A DNA stretch of 64,000 nucleotides. Source: Thalassotalea_A litorea (GTDB taxonomy: Bacteria; Pseudomonadota; Gammaproteobacteria; Enterobacterales; Alteromonadaceae). This document shows positions 34,925 through 43,679 of the stretch, one piece after another; within the stretch, counting starts at the first letter, position 1; each line of letters begins with the position of its first letter. A program made the position numbers and the translations under genes. The DNA is taken from assembly GCF_043642205.1 (NCBI RefSeq), contig NZ_JBHZSG010000016.1:1-64000 (forward strand), read 5' to 3'. A model generated the notes under the pieces. That model did no database searches, was not told the DNA's origin, and worked only from the letters and a program-made list of their open reading frames with translations.

Positions 34925-35275
34925 ATGGAACAATCAGAATTAAATGAATGGTTAGAACACACCACAGTTTTACTGGAAGAGCTACTGGAAGATGGTTCCA
35001 ATCCTGAGGCCGTGCATACCATAGAACATCATTTTGCCAGCGAAGATTTTGAGACGCTAGAAAATGCAGCGGTTATTGCCTTCAAACAAGGGCTGGAAGT
35101 TCAGGAGCCAGAGCAAGCCGAGCTTGAAGACGGTACGCCGGTGTTTTGTTTTGATATTGTCACCGAGCAGTACCTTGATGAAGATGTGTTGTTAGAGGAA
35201 ACCAAAGCCATGTATGCGTTAGCGCAAAAATGCAAGGTAGAATATGACGGGTGGGGCACCTATTTCGAAGAGTAG
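34925..35275 (+). CDS. rraB: ribonuclease E inhibitor RraB
   Basis: A small acidic protein of 116 residues from the ATG at 34925 (MEQSELNEWL). The RraB family signature is seen in PEAVHTIEHHFASEDF near residue 24 and the C-terminal CKVEYDGWGTYFEE. RraB binds RNase E and alters degradosome activity. It starts 1 base after the plsC stop, suggesting co-translation; linkage to plsC is not the E. coli arrangement. Confidence 0.88.
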   Translation: MEQSELNEWLEHTTVLLEELLEDGSNPEAVHTIEHHFASEDFETLENAAVIAFKQGLEVQEPEQAELEDGTPVFCFDIVTEQYLDEDVLLEETKAMYALAQKCKVEYDGWGTYFEE

Positions 35276-35337
35276 CCTTGATCAATCTTCCTTTATTCGT
35301 GGGTAGTTTTTGCTAAAAACATAGCGTCGTGGGAGCA

Positions 35338-35529
35338 CTATAGCTCCCATTCGTCTTCATCTAATAACTCTCGCAAACGCTTTTTCTCGAGCAATTCATC
35401 AATTCTTTTTCGAGTTTTTGCGCTCATTTCACTATCTTTTTTCGGTAAATCTGTACTTGTTTCTTCAGCGTCAATTTCTGAGTCCAGATTATCATCGAAA
35501 TCGTCATCAATCATGTCATTGCCAGTCAT
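35338..35529 (-). CDS. small acidic protein, PA3496-family-like
   Basis: A 63-residue protein from the ATG at 35529 (MTGNDMIDDDFDDNL), with AAGG upstream; a longer frame to 35625 adds an aromatic-rich segment that looks non-coding. The N-terminal half is acidic. The C-terminal half (KTRKRIDELLEKKRLRELL) is a charged helix ending in DEDEWEL. This layout recalls small proteins annotated as PA3496-family putative envelope-integrity proteins, but I cannot verify that. It converges on rraB; a hairpin GGGAGC/GCTCCC overlaps its stop codon. Confidence 0.6.
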   Translation of the reverse strand: MTGNDMIDDDFDDNLDSEIDAEETSTDLPKKDSEMSAKTRKRIDELLEKKRLRELLDEDEWEL

Positions 35530-35887
35530 TTGGTATACCTTAAAATAAAAATAGAAATACGAATATTGGGCTTTAATTATTGATAGGCTGTGCAACACAG
35601 GGGCTCTCAAAGCAAAAATAGGCAAAATTTTTTATAAGGTCAAATGAAAAAATAACTGTCTGATTTGTTTGTTTTAAAATTATTCAGATTGCATAAAAAA
35701 TCGTAGGTTTTTGCCGGTGGATACTGTTTTTCACCATCTTTATGGTGCGTTTTATGGTTAAAAACCGATGCGCTTTGAGCACTGGGAAAGTTTCGATACG
35801 CTGATTTGAGTGTGAGCGACTGGGAATTTATCACAGGTAAAGGTAACGTATGGTGGGACCATGGATAAACAATAAGCAGCCAATACG
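35530..35887. other. intergenic region, no gene recognised
   Basis: A 358-base AT-rich gap between the small acidic protein gene and the SDR gene. It should contain both divergent promoters. A 64-codon frame on the minus strand has no ribosome binding site and an implausible composition. No repeat or strong palindrome was seen. Confidence 0.5.
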
Positions 35888-36634
35888 ATGAGAAAAAATA
35901 TTTTGATTACTGGCGCCAGCTCAGGTCTGGGGCAAGAGATGGCCAGACAATTTGCCGCCTTAGGACGAAACCTGGTGCTGTGTGCGCGACGTCAGGAAGC
36001 CTTGCAGGCGTTGGCCAGTGAATTAACAGAGCGCTTTCCTGAGCTGACAATTTTAGTTTTGCCTCTGGACGTCAATGACCATCAGCAGGTCTTTGAGGTA
36101 TTTCACAACGCTAAGTTACAGTTAGGGCAACTGGATCGGTTGATTGTCAATGCCGGTATTGGCCAGGGAGGCTCAATTGGCAAAGGCTTTTTTGCCGCCA
36201 ATAAGCGCACCGCGATGACCAACTTCGTTGCGGCATTGGCACAATGTGAAGCCGCAATGGAAATTTTCAGAGAACAAAATGAGGGACATCTTGTAACCAT
36301 TTCCTCGGTAAGCTCAGAACGGGGCTTTCGCGGCGCATTTACAACCTACGCCGCCACCAAGGCTGGCCTGGCGTCACTAACCGAAGGGATCCGAATTGAT
36401 GTCCTTGATAAACCCATTTCGGTTACCACTATACACCCGGGTTATATCGCCACCGAAATTATAGATGAGGGTAACACACCGCCTTTTATGGTAGATGCCC
36501 CTACGGGGTGCAAAAGCATTGTCAAAGCGATAGAAAAAGAAGTGGATAAAGCATTTTTACCCACCTGGCCCTGGGCTTTTGTGCGTTATCTTTTAGCTTG
36601 GTTACCATTGAATATGATGCGTAAATTCAGCTAA
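35888..36634 (+). CDS. short-chain dehydrogenase/reductase (SDR)
   Basis: A 248-residue classical SDR. Cofactor motif TGASSGLG is at residues 8-15, NAGIGQGG near 89, catalytic Ser in SSVSSERG and the YAATK (YxxxK) pair near 157-161. CARRQEA after the second strand suggests NADP preference. The C-terminus (WPWAFVRYLLAWLPLNMM) is hydrophobic and could associate with membrane. The substrate cannot be predicted. It is followed by a long inverted repeat rather than a conventional terminator. Confidence 0.88.
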   Translation: MRKNILITGASSGLGQEMARQFAALGRNLVLCARRQEALQALASELTERFPELTILVLPLDVNDHQQVFEVFHNAKLQLGQLDRLIVNAGIGQGGSIGKGFFAANKRTAMTNFVAALAQCEAAMEIFREQNEGHLVTISSVSSERGFRGAFTTYAATKAGLASLTEGIRIDVLDKPISVTTIHPGYIATEIIDEGNTPPFMVDAPTGCKSIVKAIEKEVDKAFLPTWPWAFVRYLLAWLPLNMMRKFS

Positions 36635-36653
36635 CGGAAAAACCATGAAAACA

Positions 36654-36723
36654 CAAGGGGTAAACAAGACTTCCCCCACTAGAGATATCGAATCGATATC
36701 ATAGGAAAAGTCTTGTGCCCTTG
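36654..36723. repeat. nested inverted repeat (long imperfect hairpin)
   Basis: The outer arms CAAGGG (36654-36659) and CCCTTG (36718-36723) enclose ACAAGACTT (36664-36672) and AAGTCTTGT (36708-36716). The centre holds the near-palindrome GATATCGAATCGATATC (36684-36700). It lies between the convergent SDR and DUF3718-like genes, so it could end both transcripts, though no T-run follows. Confidence 0.7.
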
Positions 36724-36768
36724 ACCGGGTGTTCTCTATTGCTGGTTTACCCGCGTATTTGCAACGGC

Positions 36769-37095
36769 TTAGAATGACGTTTGCATGGCCAAGTCGGTGA
36801 TTTTCGTCTCGCCGACACTTTGTTGCAGTCGTTCTGCGGTTTTGCTGGCGCCATTATCATAGGCGAAGCTGATAATGTCCTGCTGGTTACAAACAACATT
36901 CAGCGCCACAGTTTCGTGATCGAGACGATAGCTTTTAATGGTTTTGTTCATACGCATTACATTGTCGCTTTTTGCTGACTGGCAAATATCCTGCAACGCT
37001 GATTGAACATATGGGTCCATTTTTGCTGTGGCTTGTGTTGCTGCCAAGGTGAGTAATGTTGCTGTACATGTAGCGATTAAAGTCAGTGTTTTCAT
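36769..37095 (-). CDS. small periplasmic protein, DUF3718-like
   Basis: A 108-residue exported protein from the ATG at 37095 (MKTLTLIATCTATLLTL). The signal peptide ends near ATQATA/KMD. The mature part has two cysteines (ICQSAKSDN and NVVCNQQD), probably disulfide-bonded in the periplasm, and FAYDNGASKTAERL near the end. This pattern resembles DUF3718 proteins common in Alteromonadales; function unknown. A longer in-frame start at 37158 would spoil the signal peptide. Confidence 0.7.
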   Translation of the reverse strand: MKTLTLIATCTATLLTLAATQATAKMDPYVQSALQDICQSAKSDNVMRMNKTIKSYRLDHETVALNVVCNQQDIISFAYDNGASKTAERLQQSVGETKITDLAMQTSF

Positions 37096-37487
37096 CGTGT
37101 CTTCCCCAATTGAATCCGTTAAGTTGTGTTCACCTATATAGTGGCGCATTAACGACAATAAGTTGTTTCCATAACACTTGCGGATGTAACCATTGATGTA
37201 ACGAAGCTGGTTATAAAGTAGGCAGTAATACTTGTGTTAAGTCAGTATTTTTGGGGACTTACCTGAAAACCTTGATGATTGGTGATGACATAAATTTTTA
37301 CATTGGCGAGGGGGTTTTGGCAAAATATCATTAAAAACAACAATTGGATCTGGCAGGTCACAAATTAACTTGTTAATATACTGGATAAATATCCACTATT
37401 TATTGTTGGTATCAACCCGTTCCGTCAGCGATTCGGAGCAAAGAGTTAGGCTGACTGAATTCAACACATCGAGATGAAGGGATAATT
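37096..37487. other. intergenic region upstream of yebG
   Basis: A 392-base gap between divergent genes. It must hold two promoters. A palindrome TGGATAAATATCCA (37382-37395) lies about 95 bases before yebG and is a poor match to a LexA box. No gene or repeat family member was found. Confidence 0.5.
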
Positions 37488-37826
37488 ATGGCTGTAGAGA
37501 GTCGATTCGTAGTAGTTCGCAATGGCGTGGAGGTCGAGACGTTTATGGATAAGAAAACGGCTGATGAGTATGACAAAATGCTCGATATGGCGGATAACTT
37601 AAGCGCTTTGCTAGAGCAATCTGAACTGCAATTAAACGAAAACCATATTGAAGAAATTAGTATTTATCTGGCGAAAAATCGTGAGGATATCTTAATCGCA
37701 TTGCAGGCAAAAAAGCCTAAAGCAGTCAAAGCTGTCAAAGCGGCTGAGGCAGCGCCAGTCGTTGCTGATAAAGTGACGACGAAAGCCGAGCCTAAGGCCA
37801 AACCGAAAGTCAAGAAATCCGCATAG
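37488..37826 (+). CDS. yebG: YebG family DNA-damage-associated protein
   Basis: A 112-residue protein whose N-terminus (MAVESRFVVVRNGVE, KKTADEYDKMLDMADNL) matches E. coli YebG, a small LexA-regulated protein of unknown action. The tail from about residue 77 is a low-complexity K/A/P/V extension (KAVKAVKAAEA, PKAKPKVKKSA), basic enough to bind nucleic acid; this tail differs from the acidic E. coli tail. No convincing CTG(N10)CAG SOS box was found upstream, so SOS control is uncertain. ygjP follows 19 bases later. Confidence 0.85.
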   Translation: MAVESRFVVVRNGVEVETFMDKKTADEYDKMLDMADNLSALLEQSELQLNENHIEEISIYLAKNREDILIALQAKKPKAVKAVKAAEAAPVVADKVTTKAEPKAKPKVKKSA

Positions 37827-37845
37827 TCAGCGCCTATGTAGGGCC

Positions 37846-38664
37846 ATGAAGCAAATGTTATTCTCTAAAAAACGCCCGGTTCCAGATTATATGGAAGGGG
37901 TTGAGATTGTACGTTCAGCCCGGCGCAAAACCATTTCTTTGCAAGTCAAAGCGGGAAAAGTCCGGGTGCTTTGCCCATCCTGGGTTAAGATGTCACAGCT
38001 GCAAGGTTTCATCGCAGAAAAGCAACATTGGATCAATGAGAAACTTGATTTACAACGCATCGCATTGACGCAACCGAAGGTGTTCTGGCTGGAGCATGGC
38101 CAACAAATTCTCATCCAGGGACAGCTTTGTAAAATTGTCCATGTGACTGGTGAGGTTGTCAGCAAAGATGCAGGTAGTGCCAATAATCGACCTTCAGTTC
38201 ATCTTCGATCTAAAACTGCTGCTGTAAGTATTCGGGCAGATCTTACACAACATCGAATTTACTTTTATGTACACGATGAAATTCTCGGAGCTTCTGACCT
38301 TGAAAAGCAAGCGTTATTTGTTGTCGCATTCAATGATTATTGTCAGCAACAGGCACAGGTTAGATTTACGCAGCGGTTAGAGCATTGGCAGGAGATTATG
38401 GGCCTGTACGCCTCTGAATTAAAAGTTCGGTACTATAAATCGCGCTGGGGCAGTTGTGACAACCGTTCCCGAGTGACCTTAAACAACCGCTTAATCATGG
38501 TGCCTGAAAACGTATTAGATTATGTGATCATTCATGAATTATGTCATATCACCCACCAAAATCATTCGCCTAGATTTTGGTCTCTGGTTGAACGCTTTTG
38601 TCCGCAATTTCAACATTCTCGCCTTTGGTTAAAACAGTACCAAAGCAACCTTTTGCATAATTAA
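37846..38664 (+). CDS. YgjP-like M48/SprT-type metallopeptidase (DUF45)
   Basis: A 272-residue cytosolic zinc-protease-like protein. The HExxH-type motif HELCH lies near residue 228, followed by HQNHSPRFW with the third ligand. The preceding RYYKSRWGSC motif is diagnostic of the YgjP/DUF45 family. An insertion rich in S, N and K (about residues 100-130) is less conserved. It probably shares a transcript with yebG. The substrate is unknown. Confidence 0.85.
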   Translation: MKQMLFSKKRPVPDYMEGVEIVRSARRKTISLQVKAGKVRVLCPSWVKMSQLQGFIAEKQHWINEKLDLQRIALTQPKVFWLEHGQQILIQGQLCKIVHVTGEVVSKDAGSANNRPSVHLRSKTAAVSIRADLTQHRIYFYVHDEILGASDLEKQALFVVAFNDYCQQQAQVRFTQRLEHWQEIMGLYASELKVRYYKSRWGSCDNRSRVTLNNRLIMVPENVLDYVIIHELCHITHQNHSPRFWSLVERFCPQFQHSRLWLKQYQSNLLHN

Positions 38665-38675
38665 TCCTTTGAAAT

Positions 38676-38703
38676 CTTACACTATTTAATTTCCTGTTAT
38701 AAT
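38676..38703 (+). promoter_or_regulatory. putative thr operon promoter
   Basis: A perfect TATAAT (38698-38703) lies 16 bases after CTTACA (38676-38681, 4 of 6 to the -35 consensus). Transcription would begin near 38710, about 43 bases before the leader peptide. Confidence 0.55.
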
Positions 38704-38752
38704 TGTTAAAAAATCGGTTGACAGACGATAATTTGTGCGGCAGAGTGGCCAC

Positions 38753-38821
38753 ATGAATGTTTTTACGCACCTTACCCGCATTATTATTACCACCACCATT
38801 ATTATGGTGGGCATTGGCTGA
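38753..38821 (+). CDS. thrL: thr operon leader peptide (22 aa)
   Basis: An ATG at 38753 opens 22 codons ending with TGA at 38819-38821. The peptide is rich in threonine and isoleucine (core RIIITTTII), the two amino acids that control thr operons in enterobacteria. It is followed by a terminator hairpin and then thrA. The codon run also forms a hairpin (CCACCAT/ATGGTGG), the likely antiterminator or pause structure. Confidence 0.9.
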   Translation: MNVFTHLTRIIITTTIIMVGIG

Positions 38822-38846
38822 CGCGTAGAAAAAAATTTTACCTAAG

Positions 38847-38876
38847 CCCGTGACCTGCAAAGTTCACGGGTTTTTT
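38847..38876 (+). terminator. thr operon attenuator
   Basis: Hairpin with arms CCCGTGA and TCACGGG, followed by six T, 25 bases after the leader stop and 65 bases before thrA. It is placed to stop transcription when threonyl- and isoleucyl-tRNA are charged. Confidence 0.9.
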
Positions 38877-38941
38877 CGTTTTAGGGCAGTCGGTACGGAT
38901 CCCGACACAAAATAGTTAATAAAAATCAGGAGTAGATAGAT

Positions 38942-41395
38942 ATGCGAGTACTGAAATTTGGTGGTTCTTCATTAGCCAATGCGGACAGATTTTTAACCGT
39001 ATATAACATTATTGTCGACAAGAGCCAGGAGTCACCAATCTCGGTTGTGGTTTCTGCACCTCAAGGTGTGACCAACCATTTGGTTGCCTTAAGTGAAGAG
39101 CTGCCTGAAGGTGAAGCGCTGGAGGCTGGCCTTGATAAGTTGCGACATGCGGTACAATCTATCTTTTCTGGACTTGCTCAGTCTGAAACGGCTTTTGATC
39201 AGCAACTTGCAGAGCAGGCGTTAGCGGATCAGTTGACGCAATTACGACGTTATTTGCAGGGAGCGGCAATGTTGAACCATTGTCCAGACCACATTAAAGC
39301 AAAGATCATCAGTATGGGAGAGCGCTTAAGTGTGGCGACCTTACAAGCGCTGGTCACGGCAAACTTGCGTAAATGCTCGGTGTTACAACCGGAACTATTT
39401 CTTCAAACTAACGATTCGCCGTTAAACGCGGTAGCCGACTTAACCGCCTGTCGAGATAAATTTGCCAGCGCATATCAAAACCTGGAAGACATTGCGCTGA
39501 TGCCGGGGTTTATCGGCGTTGATAGTCATGGTCAGTTAACAACGTTAGGACGTAATGGGTCAGATTATTCTGCAGCGGTTTTGTCGGTATGTTGTAGCGC
39601 GACCTGTTGTGAAATCTGGACCGACGTTGACGGGGTTTACAATACCGATCCGAGACTGATTAAAGACGCAAAGCTGCTCGATTATCTGTCATATCAGGAA
39701 GCGATGGAGCTGTCGTATTTTGGTGCTAAGGTGTTACACCCGAAAACCATAGGTCCCATTGCCCAATATCACATTCCCTGTCTAATCAAAAACACTACCA
39801 ATCCACAAGCTCCGGGTACACTGATTGCCAATGAAGATGAAGGCAAAAAACAGGTTAAAGCGATTTCTAATCTAGACAACCTGACCATGGTTAATGTTTC
39901 AGGCCCTGGCATGAAAGGCATGGTTGGCATGGCCAGTCGGGTATTTGACTGCATGAGCCGTGAGCAAATTTCTGTGGTGATGATTTCGCAATCGTCTTCC
40001 GAATACTGCATCTCATTTTGTATCCATAGCCAGGATGCGGTTCGCGCCCAGCAAAGCCTGCAGCAGGAATTTGAACTTGAGCTGTTAAATCAGTTGTTAG
40101 AGCCGATCGCATTGCAGTCAAGCTTGTCGATTATTTCTCTGGTTGGTGATGGTATGCAACAACAACGTGGCGTGGCTGCAAGGTTATTTGGTTCCTTGTC
40201 GCAGGCTCGAGTTAATGTGGTTGCTATCGCTCAGGACTCATCCGAGCGCAGCATTTCTGTGGTGATTGAGCAACGAAAATGTACCGATGCCTTAAAAGTC
40301 TGCCACCAAAACTTCTTCTCTCATCGCCATACGATCGATGCCTTTGTCATCGGTTCTGGTGTTGTTGGTAGTGAGTTGCTTGAGCAAATCAAACGTCAAC
40401 AGTCCAGCCTGAAAAGTCAACAGATAGAGTTGCGTGTTCATGGTCTTGCCAATAGTAAAGGCATGGTAGTGGACAATAATGGATTGGATTTGGAACGCTG
40501 GCCCCAGTTGCTTGAAAACGTGCAACCCTGGGATTTGAATACGCTAAAACAATTTGTCCGAGCCAATCACCTGATCAACCCGGTGATTGTCGATTGTACC
40601 TCCAGTGATAAAACCTCCGAGCAATACGTCGACTTTTTGTCAGAAGGTTTCCATGTGGTAACACCTAACAAAAAAGCGAATACCATGTCGATGGATTATT
40701 ATCGTCAATTACGTTCTGCAGCGGCAAAAACCCACCGTTTATTTTTGTACGAAACGAATGTCGGTGCAGGCTTGCCAGTTATCGACACGTTACAAAATCT
40801 GTTTAAAGCGGGCGATCAATTGCTTCGCTTTGAAGGGGTGTTATCTGGTTCTTTGTCGTATATGTTTGGTAAACTCGATGAAGGTATGAATCTGTCTGAG
40901 GCGACAGCAATTGCCAAGCAAAATGGATTTACCGAGCCGGATCCTCGTGATGATTTAAGTGGTATGGATGTGGCACGTAAGCTACTTATTATGGCGCGTG
41001 AAGCAGGCATGGCATTAGAATTAGATGACATTCAAGTGGAATCGGTTTTACCTGCAGGGTTTGACGCCAGTGGCAGTGTTGAAGAGTTTATGGCGAATTT
41101 AAACCAGTTAGATGAAGTGTATGCGGACAAGGTTGCCTCAGCGGCCAGCGAAGGCAAAGTTCTTCGTTATGTCGGCTGTATTGATGAAAACGGCTGCAAC
41201 GTATCCATCCAGGCGGTGGACAGCAGTCATCCGTTATATGCGATTAAGGATGGTGAGAACGCCCTGGCGATTCACTCTCGCTATTATCAGCCAATTCCAT
41301 TTGTGCTGCGTGGATATGGTGCCGGCGCAGCCGTAACGGCTGCCGGAGTATTTGGCGATCTGTTACGAACATTAGCATGGAAGCAGGAGCTATAA
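38942..41395 (+). CDS. thrA: bifunctional aspartokinase I / homoserine dehydrogenase I ThrA
   Basis: Catalyses the first and third steps of threonine synthesis. It has 817 residues, as in E. coli (820). The kinase domain opens with VLKFGGSSLANADRF and has GRNGSDYSAAVL near residue 203. Two ACT regulatory units lie about residues 310-460 (for threonine inhibition). The dehydrogenase domain starts with FVIGSGVVGSELLEQI near 465 and has GLPVIDTLQNLF and GSLSYMFG. It is the first structural gene behind the thr attenuator; its stop abuts the thrB start. Confidence 0.97.
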   Translation: MRVLKFGGSSLANADRFLTVYNIIVDKSQESPISVVVSAPQGVTNHLVALSEELPEGEALEAGLDKLRHAVQSIFSGLAQSETAFDQQLAEQALADQLTQLRRYLQGAAMLNHCPDHIKAKIISMGERLSVATLQALVTANLRKCSVLQPELFLQTNDSPLNAVADLTACRDKFASAYQNLEDIALMPGFIGVDSHGQLTTLGRNGSDYSAAVLSVCCSATCCEIWTDVDGVYNTDPRLIKDAKLLDYLSYQEAMELSYFGAKVLHPKTIGPIAQYHIPCLIKNTTNPQAPGTLIANEDEGKKQVKAISNLDNLTMVNVSGPGMKGMVGMASRVFDCMSREQISVVMISQSSSEYCISFCIHSQDAVRAQQSLQQEFELELLNQLLEPIALQSSLSIISLVGDGMQQQRGVAARLFGSLSQARVNVVAIAQDSSERSISVVIEQRKCTDALKVCHQNFFSHRHTIDAFVIGSGVVGSELLEQIKRQQSSLKSQQIELRVHGLANSKGMVVDNNGLDLERWPQLLENVQPWDLNTLKQFVRANHLINPVIVDCTSSDKTSEQYVDFLSEGFHVVTPNKKANTMSMDYYRQLRSAAAKTHRLFLYETNVGAGLPVIDTLQNLFKAGDQLLRFEGVLSGSLSYMFGKLDEGMNLSEATAIAKQNGFTEPDPRDDLSGMDVARKLLIMAREAGMALELDDIQVESVLPAGFDASGSVEEFMANLNQLDEVYADKVASAASEGKVLRYVGCIDENGCNVSIQAVDSSHPLYAIKDGENALAIHSRYYQPIPFVLRGYGAGAAVTAAGVFGDLLRTLAWKQEL

Positions 41396-42343
41396 ATGAT
41401 GATCAAAGTTTTTGCCCCGGCATCGATAGGCAACGTCAGTGTTGGCTTTGATGTGCTGGGTATGGCTGTACAGCCGATAAATGGTGAGTTGCTCGGTGAT
41501 ATTGTTGCTATCGAAGGTTGCGATGGCGCTAATCAGTTGGTAATGGAAGGTCCGTTTGTCGATAAACTGCCCAAGGATCCTAAGGAAAATATTGTATTTA
41601 CCTGTATTGAACTGTTTCAACAGGCGATGACTGACAACAAACAAGCGTTCGACTGGGTTAAGTTAACCCTAGAAAAACGCATGCCAGTAGGCAGTGGTTT
41701 AGGTTCAAGTGCTTGCTCTATCGTCGCAGCGCTTGTGGCATTGAATGAGTACTATCAGCAACCTTTTAACCAAGCCCAACTGCTGGCGATGATGGGGCAG
41801 ATGGAAGCGCAAATCAGTGGCAGCTTACATTATGACAATGTTGCGCCATGCTACCTCGGCGGCTTGCAACTTATGGTAAATGACACGCAGATCATCAGTC
41901 GTGAGATCCCAAGTTTCAAGCAATGTTATTTTGTCATGGCTTATTCCGGTATTAATGTATCGACCAAGGCTGCTCGTGAAGTGCTTCCCGAGCAATATGA
42001 CAAGGCCACAGCAATTGAATTTGGCCAGAATCTGGCAACATTTATCGATGCGTGTTATCGCCAGGACTTATCCCAGGCAATGACCCACCTTAAAGATGTG
42101 CTCGCCGAACCTTACCGGGCAAGTCTGTTACCGGGTTTTGACGCCTGTCGCCAGGGGGTTAGTGAATTAGGGGCATTAGCCAGTGGTATTTCCGGTTCCG
42201 GACCAACCATGTTTGTGGTATCCGATGACAAGGAAAAGGCGGAGCAAATCAAAACATTTTTACAAGAAAATTATCTACAGTCATCGGAAGGTTTTGTCTA
42301 TATTTGCCAGACAGACGTTCATGGTGCCCGATTGGTGTGTTAG
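41396..42343 (+). CDS. thrB: homoserine kinase ThrB
   Basis: A GHMP-family kinase phosphorylating homoserine. It has 315 residues. APASIGNVSVGFDVLG is the N-terminal motif and PVGSGLGSSACSIVAAL near residue 92 is the ATP-binding loop. GISGSGPTMFVV near 263 is the third GHMP motif. The ATG at 41396 directly follows the thrA stop codon with a second ATG next to it; translational coupling is certain in practice. Confidence 0.97.
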   Translation: MMIKVFAPASIGNVSVGFDVLGMAVQPINGELLGDIVAIEGCDGANQLVMEGPFVDKLPKDPKENIVFTCIELFQQAMTDNKQAFDWVKLTLEKRMPVGSGLGSSACSIVAALVALNEYYQQPFNQAQLLAMMGQMEAQISGSLHYDNVAPCYLGGLQLMVNDTQIISREIPSFKQCYFVMAYSGINVSTKAAREVLPEQYDKATAIEFGQNLATFIDACYRQDLSQAMTHLKDVLAEPYRASLLPGFDACRQGVSELGALASGISGSGPTMFVVSDDKEKAEQIKTFLQENYLQSSEGFVYICQTDVHGARLVC

Positions 42344-42356
42344 GGAAGAGATCAAA

Positions 42357-43679
42357 ATGCAATTTTATAATTTAAAACATCCAGATGAAAAAGTAAGTTT
42401 TAGCCAGGCTGTACGTCAGGGACTGGGTAAAGATCAGGGGTTATTCTTTCCTGAAACCGTTACGCCACTTGACGATATTGAAGGGCTGTTATCATTACCA
42501 TTGGTAGAACGCAGCTGTAAAATTCTTGCACCGTTTGTCGGTGAAGATTTAAGTGAAGATGATTTAAAAGATATCGTAACTCGCGCCTTTAATTTCCCGG
42601 CTCTTGTCCAACCTATTTCAGAAAATTGCTCGGTATTGGAACTTTTCCATGGACCAACATTGGCATTTAAAGATTTTGGCGGCCGCTTTATGGCCCAATG
42701 TCTGCAATCGTTCACACGTAAGTCTAAACAGAAAATTACCATTTTAACCGCAACGTCCGGCGACACTGGTGCTGCGGTCGCTCATGCATTTAGTGGCCTT
42801 GAAAATATCAATGTGGTGATCCTTTATCCGAAAGGAAAAATCAGCTTACTGCAGGAAAAAATGTTTACCACCATAGGTGGAAATATCTCGACATTAGCGG
42901 TGAGCGGCAGTTTCGATGATTGTCAGCAACTGGTTAAAGACAGTTTTGATGATCACGAATTAAGTGCATCGATTGGACTGAATTCGGCCAATTCCATCAA
43001 CATCTCCCGCTTACTTGCACAAATTTGTTATTACTTTGAAGCGGCTGCACAATTGCATCGTCAACGAGGAAAAATTGACGATTTAGTCTTTTCTGTGCCT
43101 AGCGGTAATTTTGGTAATCTCACTGCCGGCATGTTAGCAAAAGCGTTAGGGTTGCCGATTAAACGCTTTATCGCCGCAACCAATGCCAATGATACCGTGC
43201 CACGTTATTTGCAATCCGGGCAATGGTCACCAAACCCAACGGTTGCGACGATGTCAAACGCTATGGATGTTTCTCGACCGAACAACTGGCCACGGGTTGA
43301 GCACTTAGTTAACTCTGGGTTAGTGTCACCTGAGAGTCTGAGTGCGCAAACCATAGACGAAGAGCAAACGCAAATGACTTTGCTTAAGTTGAACAGTCTG
43401 GGCTATATCAGTGAGCCTCATGCCTGTGTTGCATACCGGGCATTACAGCAAGACCTGGATACCGGTGAATTTGGCATCTTCCTTGGGACTGCACACCCTG
43501 CTAAGTTTAAGGAAACGGTAGAAAGTGTGCTCGGTCAGCCTTTGGCCTTACCCAAAGAGTTAGCGGATTGCGCATCTGAAAAAATTCTGTCATTGCCGCT
43601 TGATAACGACTTTGCGCAGCTGCGTACCTTATTGATGGGAAAATATGCATCGCCGTTAATGAATGAGGCGGCCAGTTAG
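42357..43679 (+). CDS. thrC: threonine synthase ThrC
   Basis: A PLP enzyme converting O-phosphohomoserine to threonine. The start is the ATG at 42357 (MQFYNLKHPDEKVSF), 13 bases after thrB, giving 440 residues, slightly longer than E. coli ThrC; a longer reading would run into thrB. The PLP lysine lies in FHGPTLAFKDFGGRF near residue 107. TATSGDTGAAVAHAF near 138 and SVPSGNFGNLTAG near 245 are cofactor-binding loops. Last thr gene; ung overlaps its stop by one base. Confidence 0.96.
   Translation: MQFYNLKHPDEKVSFSQAVRQGLGKDQGLFFPETVTPLDDIEGLLSLPLVERSCKILAPFVGEDLSEDDLKDIVTRAFNFPALVQPISENCSVLELFHGPTLAFKDFGGRFMAQCLQSFTRKSKQKITILTATSGDTGAAVAHAFSGLENINVVILYPKGKISLLQEKMFTTIGGNISTLAVSGSFDDCQQLVKDSFDDHELSASIGLNSANSINISRLLAQICYYFEAAAQLHRQRGKIDDLVFSVPSGNFGNLTAGMLAKALGLPIKRFIAATNANDTVPRYLQSGQWSPNPTVATMSNAMDVSRPNNWPRVEHLVNSGLVSPESLSAQTIDEEQTQMTLLKLNSLGYISEPHACVAYRALQQDLDTGEFGIFLGTAHPAKFKETVESVLGQPLALPKELADCASEKILSLPLDNDFAQLRTLLMGKYASPLMNEAAS

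Noticed and set aside
35640..35834. 64-codon frame on the minus strand in the gap before the SDR gene
   Set aside because: No ribosome binding site, AT-driven composition, and no recognisable pattern.
37381..37396. Possible LexA (SOS) box CTGGATAAATATCCAC upstream of yebG
   Set aside because: It is palindromic in the centre but reads CTGG...CCAC rather than CTGT...ACAG, so it breaks the most conserved positions.
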